From Gambelia wislizenii (lineage: Eukaryota; Chordata; Lepidosauria; Squamata; Crotaphytidae): a stretch of 64,000 nt of DNA. The notes under the pieces are model-generated. The model had not been told where the DNA came from. It was given only the letters and a program-made list of their open reading frames with translations, and searched no databases. Shown one piece after another: positions 45,516 to 58,080 of this stretch. Each line of letters starts with the position of its first letter. The first letter of the stretch is position 1. The stretch is from contig JAUMIR010000004.1 of NCBI GenBank assembly GCA_030847615.1, positions 220,151,001 to 220,215,000 of the forward strand, in the 5' to 3' direction. Position numbers and translations under genes: made by a program.

Positions 45516-47440
45516 AGATTCATAGAATCATAGAGTTGGAAGAGACCACAAGGGCCATCCACTCCAACCCTCTAACATGCAGGAATACACAATCAAATCA
45601 TTCCCAACAGATGGCCATCCAGCCTCTGTGTAAAAACCTCCAAAGAAGAAGACTCCACCACATTCCAAGGAAGTGCATTCCACTTCCAAACAGCTCTTCG
45701 GAAGTTCTTCCTAATGTTTAGGTGGAATCTCTTTTCCTGTAGTTTGAACCCATTGCTCTCTGTCCTAGTCTCTGGAGCAGCAGAAAACAAGCCTGCTCCA
45801 TGCTCAATATGCCATCCCTTCAAATATTTAAACATGGCTACCATATCACCTCTCAACCTTCTCTTCTCCAGACTAAACATGCTCAGCTCCCTAAGCCTCT
45901 CCTTATATGTAATGGCTTCTGGTCCCCCTCCTCTGGACATGTTCCAGCTTCTCAATATCCTTCTTGAATTGTGGTGCCCAGAACTGGACACAGTATTCCA
46001 GGTGAGGTCTGACCAAAGCAGAATACAGTGGCACTATTACTTTCCTTGATCTAGACACTATACTCCTATTAATGCAGCCTAGAATCGCATTGGCTTTTTT
46101 AGCTGCTGCATCACACTGCTGTATCATGTTCAGCTTGTGGTCCACTAAGACTCCTAGATCCTTTTTGCATGTACCGTTCTCAAGCCATGTGTTACCCACC
46201 CTATATCTGTGCATTTCATTTTTACTGCCCAAGTGTAGTATTATATATTTTTCCCTGTTGAAATACATTTTGTTAATATTGGCCCAATTTTCTAATCTGT
46301 TGCGGCCATTTTGGATTCTGATCCTGTCCTCTGGGCTATTAGCTACCTCTCCTAATTTGGTGTCATCTGCAAACTTGATCAGCATACCCTCTATTCCCTC
46401 ATCCAAATCATTGATAAAGATGTTGAATAGCACTGGGCCCAGGAAAGAACCCTGTGGCACTCCACTAGTCACCTCTCTCCAGGATGAAGAGGAGCCATTG
46501 GTGACTACCCTTTGGGTTCGGTCAGTCAACCAATTACAAATCCACCTAACAGTTGCATTGTCTAGCCCAGTTTACTAACTTTTTTGCAAGAATATCATGG
46601 GGGACCTTGTCAAAAGCCTTACTGAAATCAAGATATACTACATCCACTGCATCCCCTTCATCTATCAAATTTGTAACTCTATAAAAAAAAAGAGATGAGA
46701 TTAGTCTGACATGACTTGTTTTTGAGAAATCCATGTTGACTTTTAGTAATCAGAGCATTCCTTTCTAAGTGCTTACAGACTGCCTGTTTAATGATCTGCT
46801 CTAGAACCTTTCCTAGTATTGATGTCAGGCTGACTGAGCAGTAATTATTTGGGTCTTCTGTTTTCCCCTTTTTAAAGATGGGGACAACATTTGCCCACTT
46901 CCAGTCTGCTGGGACCTCTCCTGTTCTCCAGGAATTCTCAAAGATTATTGACAGTGGTTCTGAGATTACTTCTGCCAGTTCTTTTAATACCCTTGGATGA
47001 AGTTCATCTAGCCCTGGAGACTTGAACTCATTTATGCTGGCCAGGTATTCCTGAATTACCTCTTTACCAATTCTGTGCTGTATTTCCCGTACTGCTCCAT
47101 CTTCCCCAGGTTGAGCACAGTTCTCCCTTTGGGAGAAGACTGAAGCAAAGAAGGTATTAAGTAGTTCTGCCTTTTTTCTGTCCCCTGTTAGCCTTTCACC
47201 ATCTTCTCCACGCAGCGGCCCTACCATTTCCTTGTTCTTCCTTTTGCTACGGACATACCCCAAAAAAACCCTTTTATTGTTTTTAACCTCTCTAGCAAGC
47301 CTAAATTCCAGCTGAGCTTTGGCTTTTCTGACTTTCCCCCTACATGAGCTGGCTATTTGTTTGAATTCTTCTTTGGTGATTTCCCCCTTTTTCCATTTCT
47401 TGTACATGTCCTTTTTATGTTTTAGCTCAGTTTAGCTCTC
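45516..47440 (-). mobile_element. CR1 LINE, degenerate, 5'-truncated
   Basis: The 3' end at about 45516 has the CR1 octamer repeat and GAGTTGGAAGAGACCA. The body is recognisable CR1 ORF2 broken into several frames: linker and early RT (MYKKWKKGEITKEEFKQI..., about 47407-46679), motif A DFSKAFDKVPHD (46734-46546), motif B to FADD (46529-45903), and the C-terminus (45991-45593). It has at least three frame changes, so it cannot encode protein. It ends near 47440 beside a 5S-derived SINE. Confidence 0.92.
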
Positions 47441-47562
47441 CTTTTATGAATCAAGGGAGAGGTAGAGCATGAAACTGAGAGATTTATTCCTCTATATCCT
47501 ATCCTAGGTTTGCCTAAATACCCCCAAAATACACCAAATGTCTGTACCCCCAAAATACACCA

Positions 47563-47760
47563 AATGTCTGATCTTGGAAGCTAAGCAAGGTCAGTCCTGG
47601 CTAGTACTTGGATGGGAGACCATCAACAAATACCAGGTGTTGTAGGGTATACTTCAGATGAAGGAAATGACAAAACCACCTTTGTGTATTCCTTGCCTAA
47701 GAAAACCCTATGAAATTCATGGGGTCTCCATAAGTCGACAGGCGACTTGAAGGCACCCAC
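47563..47760 (+). mobile_element. 5S-rRNA-derived SINE
   Basis: The best preserved head: TCTGATCTTGGAAGCTAAGC, then CTAGTACTTGGATGGGAGACC and ATACCAGGTGTTGTAGG, all from 5S rRNA. The tail is CCATAAGTCGACAGGCGACT. A 26-bp tandem duplication of flanking sequence (TACCCCCAAAATACACC...) precedes it. Confidence 0.9.
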
Positions 47761-47817
47761 ACACACATAAAACCCTAGACCAAAGGATGTCCCCTTGCTT
47801 TACCCAGACTGAACTCT

Positions 47818-47864
<47 letters not shown>

Positions 47865-47890
47865 GCACACACACACACACACACACACAC
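47818..47890 (+). repeat. (TC)n(AC)n compound microsatellite
   Basis: About 20 TC dinucleotides run directly into about 13 AC dinucleotides. Confidence 0.97.
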
Positions 47891-48540
47891 GAAGGAATAG
47901 AAAAGAAAACCAGAAAACAGCACATCTTTTCACTGGGTATAAATGTAAAAGCCAAACGCTTGCTTTTTTATAAATAGTAAATTTAATAAATGGCTGCATG
48001 ATTATTATGCAGCAATAGAAAGGAAGGAAATCAATAATACAAATGCAAAAAATGCAGCTAGTTCCCAGGAAGATAAATTAAATGTCAATTCAAAACCAAT
48101 TCTCAAGAAGTTTATAACAGTAGGGGAGATGGCGGGGAAGAAAAATTAGCATCAGTAACTCATTTAGAGTGAATAGCTGATTTGCCACAAATGTAATATA
48201 CTAGATAGGGTGCAGTCATACTGACCCAGGAACTAAAAACGCTTGCGGAACTCAGATCTTTATGAGTTCTGATGCAAACTGACCTGACCTCTACCCCTCA
48301 GACTAATGGGAAGACTGGAATGTAATTATCCTCCATATTTTACACTTCTCCAAACTTTGTGATGCAGTTCTTGCCTTGAAAAACATACCAAAATGTGTTT
48401 AAAAGTGCACATTTTTATGATACAATATATTTATAAATGTGCACATTTAGATACGAAAAAATTTACAAATCTGTAATGTTTTTGTCCAAAAATAAGCGTT
48501 ATAGCTTAGTTACAAGTAACATTATCTCTAATATATTTCT

Positions 48541-48625
48541 TTGAGGGTAACAAAAAAAGCCATATGAAATTCACGGGGTCACCATAAGTCTACAGGTGAT
48601 GTGAAGGCACATGCACACACACAAA
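48541..48625 (+). mobile_element. Tail fragment of a 5S-rRNA-derived SINE
   Basis: Only the 3' tail remains (CATATGAAATTCACGGGGTC ... GTGAAGGCACATGCACACAC). Confidence 0.7.
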
Positions 48626-48775
48626 GGGCACAGTAACAATGTTCTTGGAAAGTAACATATTGACTCGGACAATCATTATGTCTTAGTTTAAAAAATTATG
48701 TTTACGTGTTGCTTCTAAAAAATTTCTGGGGGTTCATTTAGGGTAATTTGGGAGCACGTTCCTATTTTTAAGTAT

Positions 48776-48797
48776 ATTATTATTATTATTATTATTA
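48776..48797 (+). repeat. (ATT)n microsatellite
   Basis: About seven ATT units. Confidence 0.9.
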
Positions 48798-49734
48798 AAA
48801 CTATAATAATAAACAGTGGGAAAGTCATGCATTTAGTAATGTCTTACTAACACAGTCTCCTTAAATTAACAAGCAACATGATGCCTTTTTAAAAAAGAAA
48901 GTAATAGGTAATCTAACAAGTTACTTTTGTGTAATAGTATTCCAAGCTCTGTTATTTATATACAAATTTTTGTGCAGATTTTTTTAAAAAAAGAATGCAG
49001 ATTAATGCAAAAAGAAGACAGATTGAATTTGTGATGGAACACATGCAAAACTGACACAGACTGGAAGAAGTGCCATTCCAGCCAGGAACAGAACCAGAAT
49101 GCAAGTTCTTTGTTACATTTTATCACTGTAAGGTTGAGTGATGACTGCCTGGGCAAATGAGCCATTACAAAGAAATCACTTCACATAGTGCTTTGATATT
49201 TCTCAGCACCAACTTAATTCAATAAAATGCTTCTCCAAAAGAGACATTTTCCCCATTTGGCCCCAAGTCAAATGTTGAGTAATCAAAGAGTGATCAGTTG
49301 AATATGTGGCATGTTTGAGCAGGCAAAAGAAAGCCTCTCTTTATACAATGTATCATAAACTTGAAGTAATTAGTTCCATAAGATGTGGCAATGGCTACTA
49401 GCTTAGATGGCTTTTTAAAACAATCAGACCGATTGATGGGGGATAGGTCCATAAATGGTCATTACCCAAGACGGTTAAATGGAATTTCCATGTTCAGAGC
49501 ACAACTCAGAAAAAGTTACCGTACTTTTCTGGACTAAAACTCAGAGATGTCCCCACCTAGCTGCCCAGATGTAGTCCAAAAAAGAAGCTTTACAAAGCTC
49601 TGCTTTCTTGCCTTTGAGTTTTTTCTTTTTCTTTTCATGAAAAGAAATGTTCAAAAAAAAGTCTTTGATTTGCACAGTTCATAGAACTCACTTTCTTTGT
49701 TTTCTGCCTAGCGCCCAGCCCGTCACTTAAAACA

Positions 49735-49883
49735 GTGGCAGCAGCTACTATATGACATCAGTAGGACAGTGCATCTGCTCTGGGTTTTAGTCTGACAATT
49801 AATGAAGACCATCCAAGGTGCTGAGCCTATTTTGGGAAAGAGTACAGAACTTCTGAGAGTTTTTGGACTAAGCCCTGTAGGAG
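49735..49883 (+). repeat. Dispersed foldback repeat (same family as 12290)
   Basis: Contains GTGCATCTGCTCTGGGTTTT, GACCATCCAAGGTGCTGAGC and TTTTTGGACTAAGCCCTGTA. Confidence 0.5.
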
Positions 49884-49885
49884 AT

Positions 49886-50570
49886 TTCTTTATTTGTTTG
49901 TTTGTTTGTTTGCTTGTTTATACCCTATCTTTCTCCCAATAATGGGACAAGGCAGCTAACAACATACAGTCGGACCCCCATATCTGTGGAACCAATATCC
50001 ATGGTTTCAATTATCCATGGGACCCAAAACGGGAACACATACCATAGAGGCTTCCTAGAAAATGCCTAGAGAGACGTCCTCTCTAGGCATCTTCTACGTC
50101 CTCCAATGCAACTGTATGGTATTTTTAACCAAAAGTCCCATTGTTTTAATAGGATTTGTTGTTATCCATAGTTTCCGGTATCTGCAGTAAGTCTGGGAAC
50201 CAAACCCCTACGGATATGGGGATCTGACTGTACTTAAAAACAATACAGATTAAAACTATACAAAGTCATTGATAAAAGAAGAAATATAAGACTTATTTTA
50301 AAAGCAATTAAGCAATTTATAAAGTTAAAACATTAAACCTTAAAAACATTACAATTCATTAAAAGATCACACACGACCCTTAAAAACAGAACTTTACAGC
50401 CTTAAAACACCACCACAGTCAGTTTTTAAAAGCCTGATGGCATAAAAATGTTTTGCCTTACTGATAGAAGGACAGCAAGGACAGGGCCATCCTGCCCTCT
50501 CTAGGGAGGGAGTTTAAAAGATTGGGAACAACCACCAAGAAGGCCCTCTCCCTTGATAATAAAAGTCACA
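49886..50570 (-). mobile_element. L2-like LINE 3' end, split by a TA-flanked MITE, abutting exon 3
   Basis: On the minus strand this ends in ATTGGGAGAAAGATAGGGTA followed by an (AAAC)n tail (49889-49918), the form of squamate L2 3' ends. A MITE (49967-50230) sits inside it. The other end, near 50560, lies about 20 bases from the exon 3 splice donor. Confidence 0.65.
49967..50230. mobile_element. TA-flanked MITE (Tc1/mariner-like) inside an L2 end
   Basis: The ends CAGTCGGACCCCCATATC and GATATGGGGATCTGACTG are inverted repeats, with TA at 49965-49966 and 50231-50232. The surrounding L2-like sequence resumes on both sides, showing insertion into an older repeat. Confidence 0.85.
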
Positions 50571-50584
50571 ATTTTGAAACTTAC

Positions 50585-50773
50585 CTATAAGATATTCAAT
50601 CCAAAATTGGTCCTTTTCTGGATTGTATGGGCGGTTTAAAGTAATCTGGATACGGAAACTCTGGCCTCGGCGCACAATCAGCTGGTGGCTGTTGTATCGG
50701 TCTGTATGGTGCTCCCGTTTATTAATTTCATGTTCACGGTTGAACATGTAGACTTCCTGGACTTCCAGAACAC
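50585..50773 (-). CDS. F13A1: F13A1 exon 3, N-terminal beta-sandwich domain
   Basis: This 189-bp minus-strand exon (2 bases + 62 codons + 1 base) encodes VLEVQEVYMFNREHEINKRE, then HHTDRY, LIVRRGQSF, and NRPYNPEKDQFWIEYLI. HHTDxY and LIVRRGQ are family signatures of the transglutaminase N-terminal domain. The first dozen residues diverge from what I recall of the human protein, as is usual there. The acceptor is TTGAAG (AG at 50774-50775) and the donor is ATAG|GTAAG. The protein continues upstream into exon 2 (start codon and activation peptide in mammals), which I could not find in the 13.2 kb to the right. An L2-like repeat ends only about 20 bases downstream of the donor. Confidence 0.95.
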
Positions 50774-53700
50774 CTTCAAGGACACAAAGAGATGGAAACC
50801 ATTATATTTTAGCTGCTTCTCTGCCATATCCTCACAATTAATTTATTTGGCTTAACACAGTTATTTTAACAAGGGTTGTATTCAACAAATTTTCATGGCA
50901 GCCAACAATAAATTTTAAAAGTAAACTAAAATCCAATAGGAATGTTAAAGCAGTAGAACACTAGGCTTCCAGTATTAACATTAGTGCTAGAAAGAAAATG
51001 TAGAAGACCTAATTAGCCTGGACATGTGCAACAGACACAAGAAAGACATAAGACTTGACAGTCATACTTATTCTCAAACATGCCCCACCAAATGGAACCT
51101 GTCCCCAGTCACTCCCCCTGCCCCCAGCACTCCTCCAAGAAGGCAGGACCACTGAAAAGAGCCTAAGAAGAATAATCTTAGGGCTTATCTACATAGGCCA
51201 GAAAACACCGGCTCCCCACTGGCATATTCTAGCCACAGATCTGATCTATTCCTCCCCTATTACCTGAACAAAACAGGAGGGGGTCCAGACCACCACACTG
51301 GCCCATCTCTGCAGCTGCCACCACTGCCATCACATTGCCCTCTCTGAAGCCAGGAATCTGGCCCACACCAGGTAATCAAGGCCCCTTGAATGTCACCACC
51401 CTTGATCACATGCTGCAGGATGTCTTCCTGGCTTCAGAGAGGGCAATGAGGATAGAAGCTGCAGCAACAGGCCAGCATGCCAGTATGGGCTCCTGAAATC
51501 ACATGGGGCCTAATCTGGTTGGTTTTTTTTCAGCGGAAGTGGCTTTTTCTGGGTATTTTAATAGACTGTTTTAAGGGGTTTTACTCTGTCTTCTCCCCAT
51601 CTTTGCTCCAAAGGTTGTGAGGACTTCCCAGAGGCAAAATGGAGCAACAGCCCTATATTGTTAGGACTACAGAGCTCTAAGATGAGGGCAAGACAAGGTA
51701 AATAGCCCATCTACACAAACCCCTAATCATCATTCAAGTTCATATGAAGAGCGCCCAATATGGCCCACACATCCCGAAGTGGGCCTCCAGGCCAGGATCT
51801 TTAACCTACTGCTAAGGTTAAGGGCAGTGATATGTTCTACAGGATTTAGGAAAAAAATTAAACTATGTCAGTTTAATAATAAATATTATTATGACATAAT
51901 ATTTAAACTATGTCAGTTTAAATATTACCAAAGTAATATTTCTTTTTTTTAAAAGTCTAAATAGATTCACATAATAAAAACTTACAATCATATCATACTA
52001 GGGGGCCCTCCTAATCGCAGGCACCTGGGCCTCCAGGCTAGAGTCCTTTTAGCCTCCTCCGCTGCTTTGAGGGGTCATGATGCCCAAACCATAAAGATTT
52101 TTTAAAAGCATTTTGAAGTGTGCATAGAGAGGAAGTGTATATCACTAAACTACCCCACATATAGAGATGTAAAGAACTTGGCAGGGGGAGGAGACCCAAA
52201 AAGTTTGAAGGGAAAATATTTTTTCCAGTTTTTACTGGAGCCTTATTTTTGACATAATAAATTGGATAAAAGTGGATTATGGAATATTTTCTTCCAGAAT
52301 GATGAACAAAATGTTTAAGACAAGGTGTTCATATATTTGCACCTCCCACATTATTTCTAAAAAGATTGTAGCAGGTAGCTTTTTATGTATGATTATGTAT
52401 AGCAGTGCTGCTCAAAATGGTGGTCAATAGACCTGGGCAGGTACATGAGCAACCAACTGCCAGTCTGTGGTGGTTTACAGGAAAGAAAACAACAGTTGTA
52501 ACCAATGGACACAAATATGGCATTGGTCCTTGGTACATTAGTGGGGAAAGTGCCAGTTCTCCTACATCAAATAGCCTGAGAAGCATTAATGTACAGTATC
52601 AGATCACTGTAATTCCTGGTCCTGGTTTCTTTTCTGCAGTTCATTTTAAAGAAATGAGTGCTTTACACCAACATGGCACTATGAACGACTAGAGGACACA
52701 AAATAAATGTCTTTATTTCATGCATGCTGATGGTTCCTTCTCTCCTTACTGTTACTTGCATCTCATAAACTGGTGAAACCAAATAGATTTCTTACAGTAA
52801 GGGCGGGGGGAGGAAATCATTGATATTAAAAATACATTTTTTCTTTATCATAAGAAAAAATGCCATTCTTACCATTGGTAAGAAAAAATAAAATGTAATA
52901 AAATAAACTCAATTTGTACTTTCAATATGTCAGACATGATAATTTTATGCCAAACCAAGTTATATAAATTACATTTTATGTTCCTAAAATAACAAAATGA
53001 CATTCAATCTGTAAAGGGAGCATTTCTGCAAAAACTAAAAGAAAGAAAGAAAGAAAAAACATTTTGCCCCCACCCTCATCCCCATTGGCTTCAAAAGTTC
53101 TGGAATATTTACATCTTTATCCACATATACCTACTTGAACCCTGAATTCCTCTTCTTGGCGGGTGAGCAGTGACAGCAGCTCTGAGGAGGATCAATCCCC
53201 TTCCCTGCAGGGTAAGGGAAATCAGTGGCAGTACTAGGGGCGGGGGTACGGAGATACTGAACCCCACCAGGTGACACTGTTGCCGGGTGGTATGACACCA
53301 GCCTTAGTGACGCCATAGAGAGAAATGTTGTATTTGCGTGAGGACAACTGGATTGGGTTGAATTGAACCCGATCCAGCTGTCCAGACAACAAAAGAACCG
53401 GAGGTTACTGCTGTTTCTCTTAAACTGGATTAATGGTTTACTAAAGCAGATTTGCTCTGTGTGTGTCTCCTCTGGACACATCACATGTGGTCCAGGGAAA
53501 GTTTGGTTTATTTCCTTAGGGTTGACCAGCTGTGAGTGATCAAGGAGAGAGACTTCCTCAGAGAGACTCCCTTGGTACAGTGGGTCTTCTGGGTCTGTGG
53601 CGGTTCAGTTCCAGGGCACCTCGTGGATGGCAAAAACCACAGATGGCCATGCCCCATGTTATTAAATGTGAGCAACGTGTGCACAGACTTGTCAGCACAT

Positions 53701-54458
53701 CCACATGCAGATTGCTGCCATGTTAGTATGGAATATGATGAGCCACAGGCAGTTGAAACTGAAGATTGGGAGCCCACAGATCAGGAGGGCCCACTGGATC
53801 TTCTTTATGTTAAATTCAGTCCAGGTGGAATTATTAAAATGATTTTTTTTTAAGTCCAAGCCCCCGTATGAGAAGATATGTGATCTTCTTATACGGAAGC
53901 AACATATGCTGGGAAGAATTATGCAGCAAACTTATTTTATGAAGCTGCAATTTTTAAACTGCATTGTCATTGCTGTCTGTGGTAGGCTAGATAGAGCCAA
54001 AATAGGCAGACTTGAGTCTTGTGGGAGCTGCTTTGTTTTAGGTTTTTCCAAAACTTAGACATCTACCAACCAGTGTCAGGTGCTAAAAAATATAGATTCA
54101 AAGACATCTGAATGTGGGGGAGTGAGCTTACTTGCTGTTTGTTGTTTTTGGAGTACCAAAACCAACTGAAGTGAGCTTATGATCCTCTGAGACAAATAAC
54201 CCTATACATAATTTGTCAAGGTTTCTTCATTTCTAGTATATGTATATTGTGGGTAGAGACAGCTGTTTTCTTGTTTCCATTTAGTAATCTACTACAAATC
54301 ACTCAGCAATCTACCAATTATCAGTTGTATGTTTTTAAATAGGGATGGAAAGAATATTTGTAATTATTCATTCCCAGGTTAAAAGGGATTTCTCAAGAAT
54401 TGAGAGACCCTGTTGGGAAGAATAACAGACCAGTGGGAATTTTGTACAATTTTTATCC

Positions 54459-54665
54459 TGGTATTTGAATGTTCTGAAGTGTTCTCAGTTATTCTGAGGA
54501 GAAAAACACGTGTGTTTTTTTATACCAAAAAACTCAATTTCCTGCCAGATAAATGGGTTTCTTGCACAGCAAAATGGTTTTTTACACCAAAACAAACAAA
54601 CAAACAAACATGTGTTTTTCTCTGTAGAATGCCTCTTCCACAGCATTTTGGAATGTTCAAATATG
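54459..54665. repeat. Foldback repeat
   Basis: Arms of about 50 bp (TGAATGTTCTGAAGTG ... GAGAAAAACACGTG and CATGTGTTTTTCTC ... TTTTGGAATGTTCA) flank an A/T-rich centre with an (AAAC)n run. Confidence 0.55.
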
Positions 54666-54809
54666 AGGAGAAAAATGAGAGGAATTCGTGTTTGCTCCCA
54701 CAGCAGGGAGGAAACTACCATAATAATTGATCCTTACGTGTGATAACAAAATAACAGAGGATTTGCATCCCTATTTTTAGATCATATTGTGAGCTGTCTT
54801 GTGTCCTAG

Positions 54810-55031
54810 GCCAAATCCATACTACACAAATAATCCAGTTTCAAACTGGATTATTGGCCATGGCTTCTTCCCATGGAATCTTGGGATTTTTAGGTTAGTG
54901 AGGCATCAACACTCTTTTGGCAGAAAAGGCTAAAGACCTTATAAAACTACAAGTTCTAGGGTTCAATACAAAGGGCCCATAGCAAATAATCCAGTTTCAA
55001 ACTGGATTACTTGTGTAGTGTGGATTTGGCT
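54810..55031. repeat. Foldback repeat with palindromic terminal segments
   Basis: The ends GCCAAATCCATACTACACAA and TTGTGTAGTGTGGATTTGGC are inverted. Each end also contains a palindrome, AATCCAGTTT-C-AAACTGGATT, so the element has dyads within dyads. Confidence 0.7.
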
Positions 55032-55531
55032 GGGAAGAAAGGCAAGATATAAATCAAACAAATAAATAAAACCCAATATACCTTCTGTGCCCTTCTGGCC
55101 TGAGGAACAATGTTATTGGGTGGCTGGATAAATATGGGGAAATTAATTGATAAACTAATTCACTCACTTACTCTTTGACCCATTTCCACTAAATGATGAA
55201 TTAAAGTCAAGGAAGACTATAGGTACTGCCTCTGCCTCTAATTAACAATGTAGTGCCTGCCCTGCCCCTAGACCATTTGTCCATGTAAGCATTACTAATA
55301 CACATTGTGCTTCACTACCACTTTCTAGGATGTCTCTTGTTACTGCAAATCATACAAAAAAGCATAGTCCTCTGAGAAGTATCTAATACCTGTGGCTCTT
55401 CATACGTTGTTCTGCTACAGTTCCCATTATCCCTGATCATTGGCCATGCTGGCTGGAGTGGAATCCAACAACCCCTGGAGGACCACAGGGTCCCTACATT
55501 TGATCTAACACTTTGCAGGAACATAACATCA

Positions 55532-55568
55532 GATGGTGGTGATGATGGTGGTGGTGGTGGTGATGATA
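55532..55568 (+). repeat. (GGT/GAT)n microsatellite
   Basis: Mixed GAT and GGT triplets, about 12 units. Confidence 0.9.
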
Positions 55569-56620
55569 TTTACAACAATCCTCATTTTGCAACTTTTTTG
55601 CTACTTTTCCCCCAGCCCTGCCAATAATCAATGATAATTACTCAGTTACAGGAAATGGATTCTGGGATGACTGGTTGATGGAATGTTGATGAGCAAATGG
55701 GAAGAGAGCGCAGGAAACTATGATGGGAAGGGTTTTCCTAGAGCTTTAAGAGGTGTATATGACCATTGAGAGAAGGAGTTTGGCAGCTGAGAGTTTCAAG
55801 TGGAAGACTGAGTTGAATCATTTTGGGGTTTGAGTGCTTTTGAGTGAAATTAAGAAATGGCTGTATGAAGTATTAAGGCTGAATGGATTACAGAATGGGT
55901 GGAAATTAAGAATATAAAAAGGTGTGATTGAGTCTGCATACTGTATATCCTGGTTGTTATGAAATAGTCACCACAATGTGAGACTAAGAGAAATTTAACA
56001 GTTAACAAAGTTGGAAGCACAACATAGAAGCATTTATGTTACATTGTTTTGTTAATAAACCAATTTTTGTGTTTTATTCATAAATACCAGATTCATAGTG
56101 AATAGCTATTTCTCTCACTGACATCTAGTAATCATGCTTACCAATTGAATCCACACAATACCAAATATTATCTACAGAAAGTCAGACCCCAGTCCAGTAT
56201 AAGTGGGGAGTATAAGTGGGGAGACGGCCAGGCTGAACAGTGAGGTAAATTCAGCTGGTCCAGGGGTCCTCTCCTCATACCCTTCCTTATATGTATAGAG
56301 AAAGCTTTATATAATTTTTGAATGATTACATGGAACTACATTTAAAGAGATGACACCAGATTTACAGTCTGAAGTAATACAGCCTAAGAAAGGCTGTACC
56401 ACTTGCTACTTTCTCCAGATTCTCATGCTGAACTTAGTGGCTTGCTCTTCAAGGATCAAAAATAAACATAGATCTAAATCTATATTCCCCCCCCCATGCT
56501 CCATTCAATTCAAATTGAACAATAACAACATGCATCAAGAATTCACATTTAACGATAAAACCATGTCTTGGCTTCCATTTGAAAAACATTGGATAGAATC
56601 AGTGTAGTTCAGACCATCAT

Positions 56621-56814
56621 GGAGATTTTCCATGGGCAACCTCCGTGATTAAAATATGGCTCTGCGGCTTCCGAAGCTTCACGGAAGTGACACTGATGGT
56701 TTCGGGAGAGGGACAACGGCGTCCGAAAAGGCCCCCCTGCCGCGCAAGACCGCCATCCCTCTCCCGAAAGCTCCTCCCGCGCTAGGCACGCTGAAACGCG
56801 GTCTGAAAATCTCC
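56621..56814. mobile_element. Short CpG-rich MITE with GGAGATTTTC termini
   Basis: 194 bp with GGAGATTTTC at the left and GAAAATCTCC at the right, flanked by CAT on both sides. The interior is unusually GC- and CpG-rich for this AT-rich intron, with inverted TTTCGGGAGAGGGA and TCCCTCTCCCGAAA segments. Confidence 0.7.
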
Positions 56815-57589
56815 CATGTATATCACTGAAGCACCAGTATAAGAACTCCTGCCTCCCACAGTTCCCTGCAGTCTGTAATACACAGAATCCACATATTGGG
56901 GAAGGTTACTTTTCCAGCTGCTCCTCAATGATTAACATTCAGAAACAAGACTCAATAGACAGCACTACCATATTGGTCATTGTCTTCCAAACTCCTTTTC
57001 AAAGAGATATTACATCAGCATTTGTGGGTTTGAAAGAATGTTCATTTCATTTCTCTTTGGAGTTTCTCCCAGGGTGTTTCGAGTTTAGCCCATGATGTAA
57101 ATTGGCTGCTTTTTGATATTTGTTTTTAATTTCTGCAGCAACCATAGCACATGTTGTTTCGTTTATTATTCTGGCTGTAGACCTAAACATTGGTTAAAGA
57201 ATTCCTTGGTTTAATGGGTATTAATTCTAATTCAGAATTATCAGCATTCAAAATGGGGAAATTGTGAATATATTTATTTATAAATATAAATATATATTAT
57301 ACCTTTCCCCCAGTTTGGGACTCAAAGTGACTGACAACAGATTCTGTTTGGTTCTGAATAAATCTCAGTGAATTTGACAACATTAAATTAAGGAAATATA
57401 GACAATCTTACAAGTGCTCACACAAGTGATGGGTCTGCAAAATTTGATGCAAAATATGATAGCTACCATGGGATCGCAAACTTTCATCTTAAAGGAAAAT
57501 AACAAGTAAGTTCTTCATTATTTGGTGAAGAGAGACTAAAAGCATGGCAATCATTTTTGAAATACCGTTGAATCTAAGAGACCATATCA

Positions 57590-57592
<3 letters not shown>

Positions 57593-57624
<32 letters not shown>
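57593..57624 (+). repeat. (TA)n microsatellite
   Basis: About 15 TA units at the left end of the possible Helitron-like unit. Confidence 0.95.
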
Positions 57625-57627
<3 letters not shown>

Positions 57628-57799
57628 GTATGTTGCCATTTCCAGTGTGCTGATTGGCTGGTTAGGGAACTGACCAACCAACCACAGCCAATCAGCACAC
57701 TGGAGGCGGTACCATGTAGATCTCAAACATGGCAGTGGAGAGGGAGTGTGAGTAGCATGGGGTGGATGTGTGTGTGTGTGCGTGCACATGTGTGCCAGA

Positions 57800-58080
57800 A
57801 TGTAGAGGGTGGGAGGGGCAGAACGAGTGGGGGGAGGAGCAGAATGAGGGGGAGGGGCATAACAAGGGGGAGGGGCAAAACAAGTGGGGGAGGGGCAGAA
57901 CGAATGGGGGAGGAGCAGAATGAGTGGGGGGGCAGAATGAGGGGGAGGGGCAAAACGAGTGGGGGAGGGGCAGAATGAGGGGGAAGGGCAGAACAAGTGG
58001 GTGGGGGCAGAATGAGGTAGGGGCGGCAGGTGGCAGAATGAGCGGGGGAGTGGCAGGCGGCAGAATGAGTGGTGGGGAGT
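57800..58080 (+). repeat. Purine-rich minisatellite
   Basis: A unit of about 20 bp, GGGGGAGGGGCAGAAYGAGT, repeats with variation for about 280 bp. Many runs of four or more G on one strand could support G-quadruplex or triplex structure. Long frames on the minus strand rich in Pro-Ser-His are artefacts. Confidence 0.85.

Larger units (their letters stand above)
29294..50584 (-). other. F13A1: F13A1 intron 3
   Basis: A 21,291-bp intron between exons 3 and 4, the longest complete intron in the window. It holds many repeats listed separately, including the palindrome array at 35613, CR1 pieces, and the TSD-flanked LINE at 41471. The spans 30050-30560, 31190-31500, 31580-32570, 32840-33870, 34540-35200 and 39560-40370 contain nothing I could name apart from short simple repeats. 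Confidence 0.9.

Noticed and set aside
46072..46578. 168-codon plus-strand frame
   Set aside because: It is antisense to the CR1 reverse transcriptase on the minus strand, as is 63205-63684 for the other CR1.
47563..47645. Possible 5S rRNA gene
   Set aside because: Only the 3' part of 5S is present, it is mutated and it is fused to a SINE tail; this is a SINE, not a functional gene.
51181..51725. Possible element bounded by GGGCTTATCTACATAGG and GCCCATCTACACAA
   Set aside because: The two ends are not convincingly inverted relative to each other and no duplication was found.
53536..53853. 105-codon plus-strand frame with a cysteine-rich middle
   Set aside because: No recognisable domain and no splice context matching F13A1; it probably lies in degenerate repeat sequence.
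57800..58080. Regular repeats that could suggest a CRISPR-like array
   Set aside because: The repeats are contiguous ~20-bp minisatellite units with no unique spacers, in a vertebrate intron.
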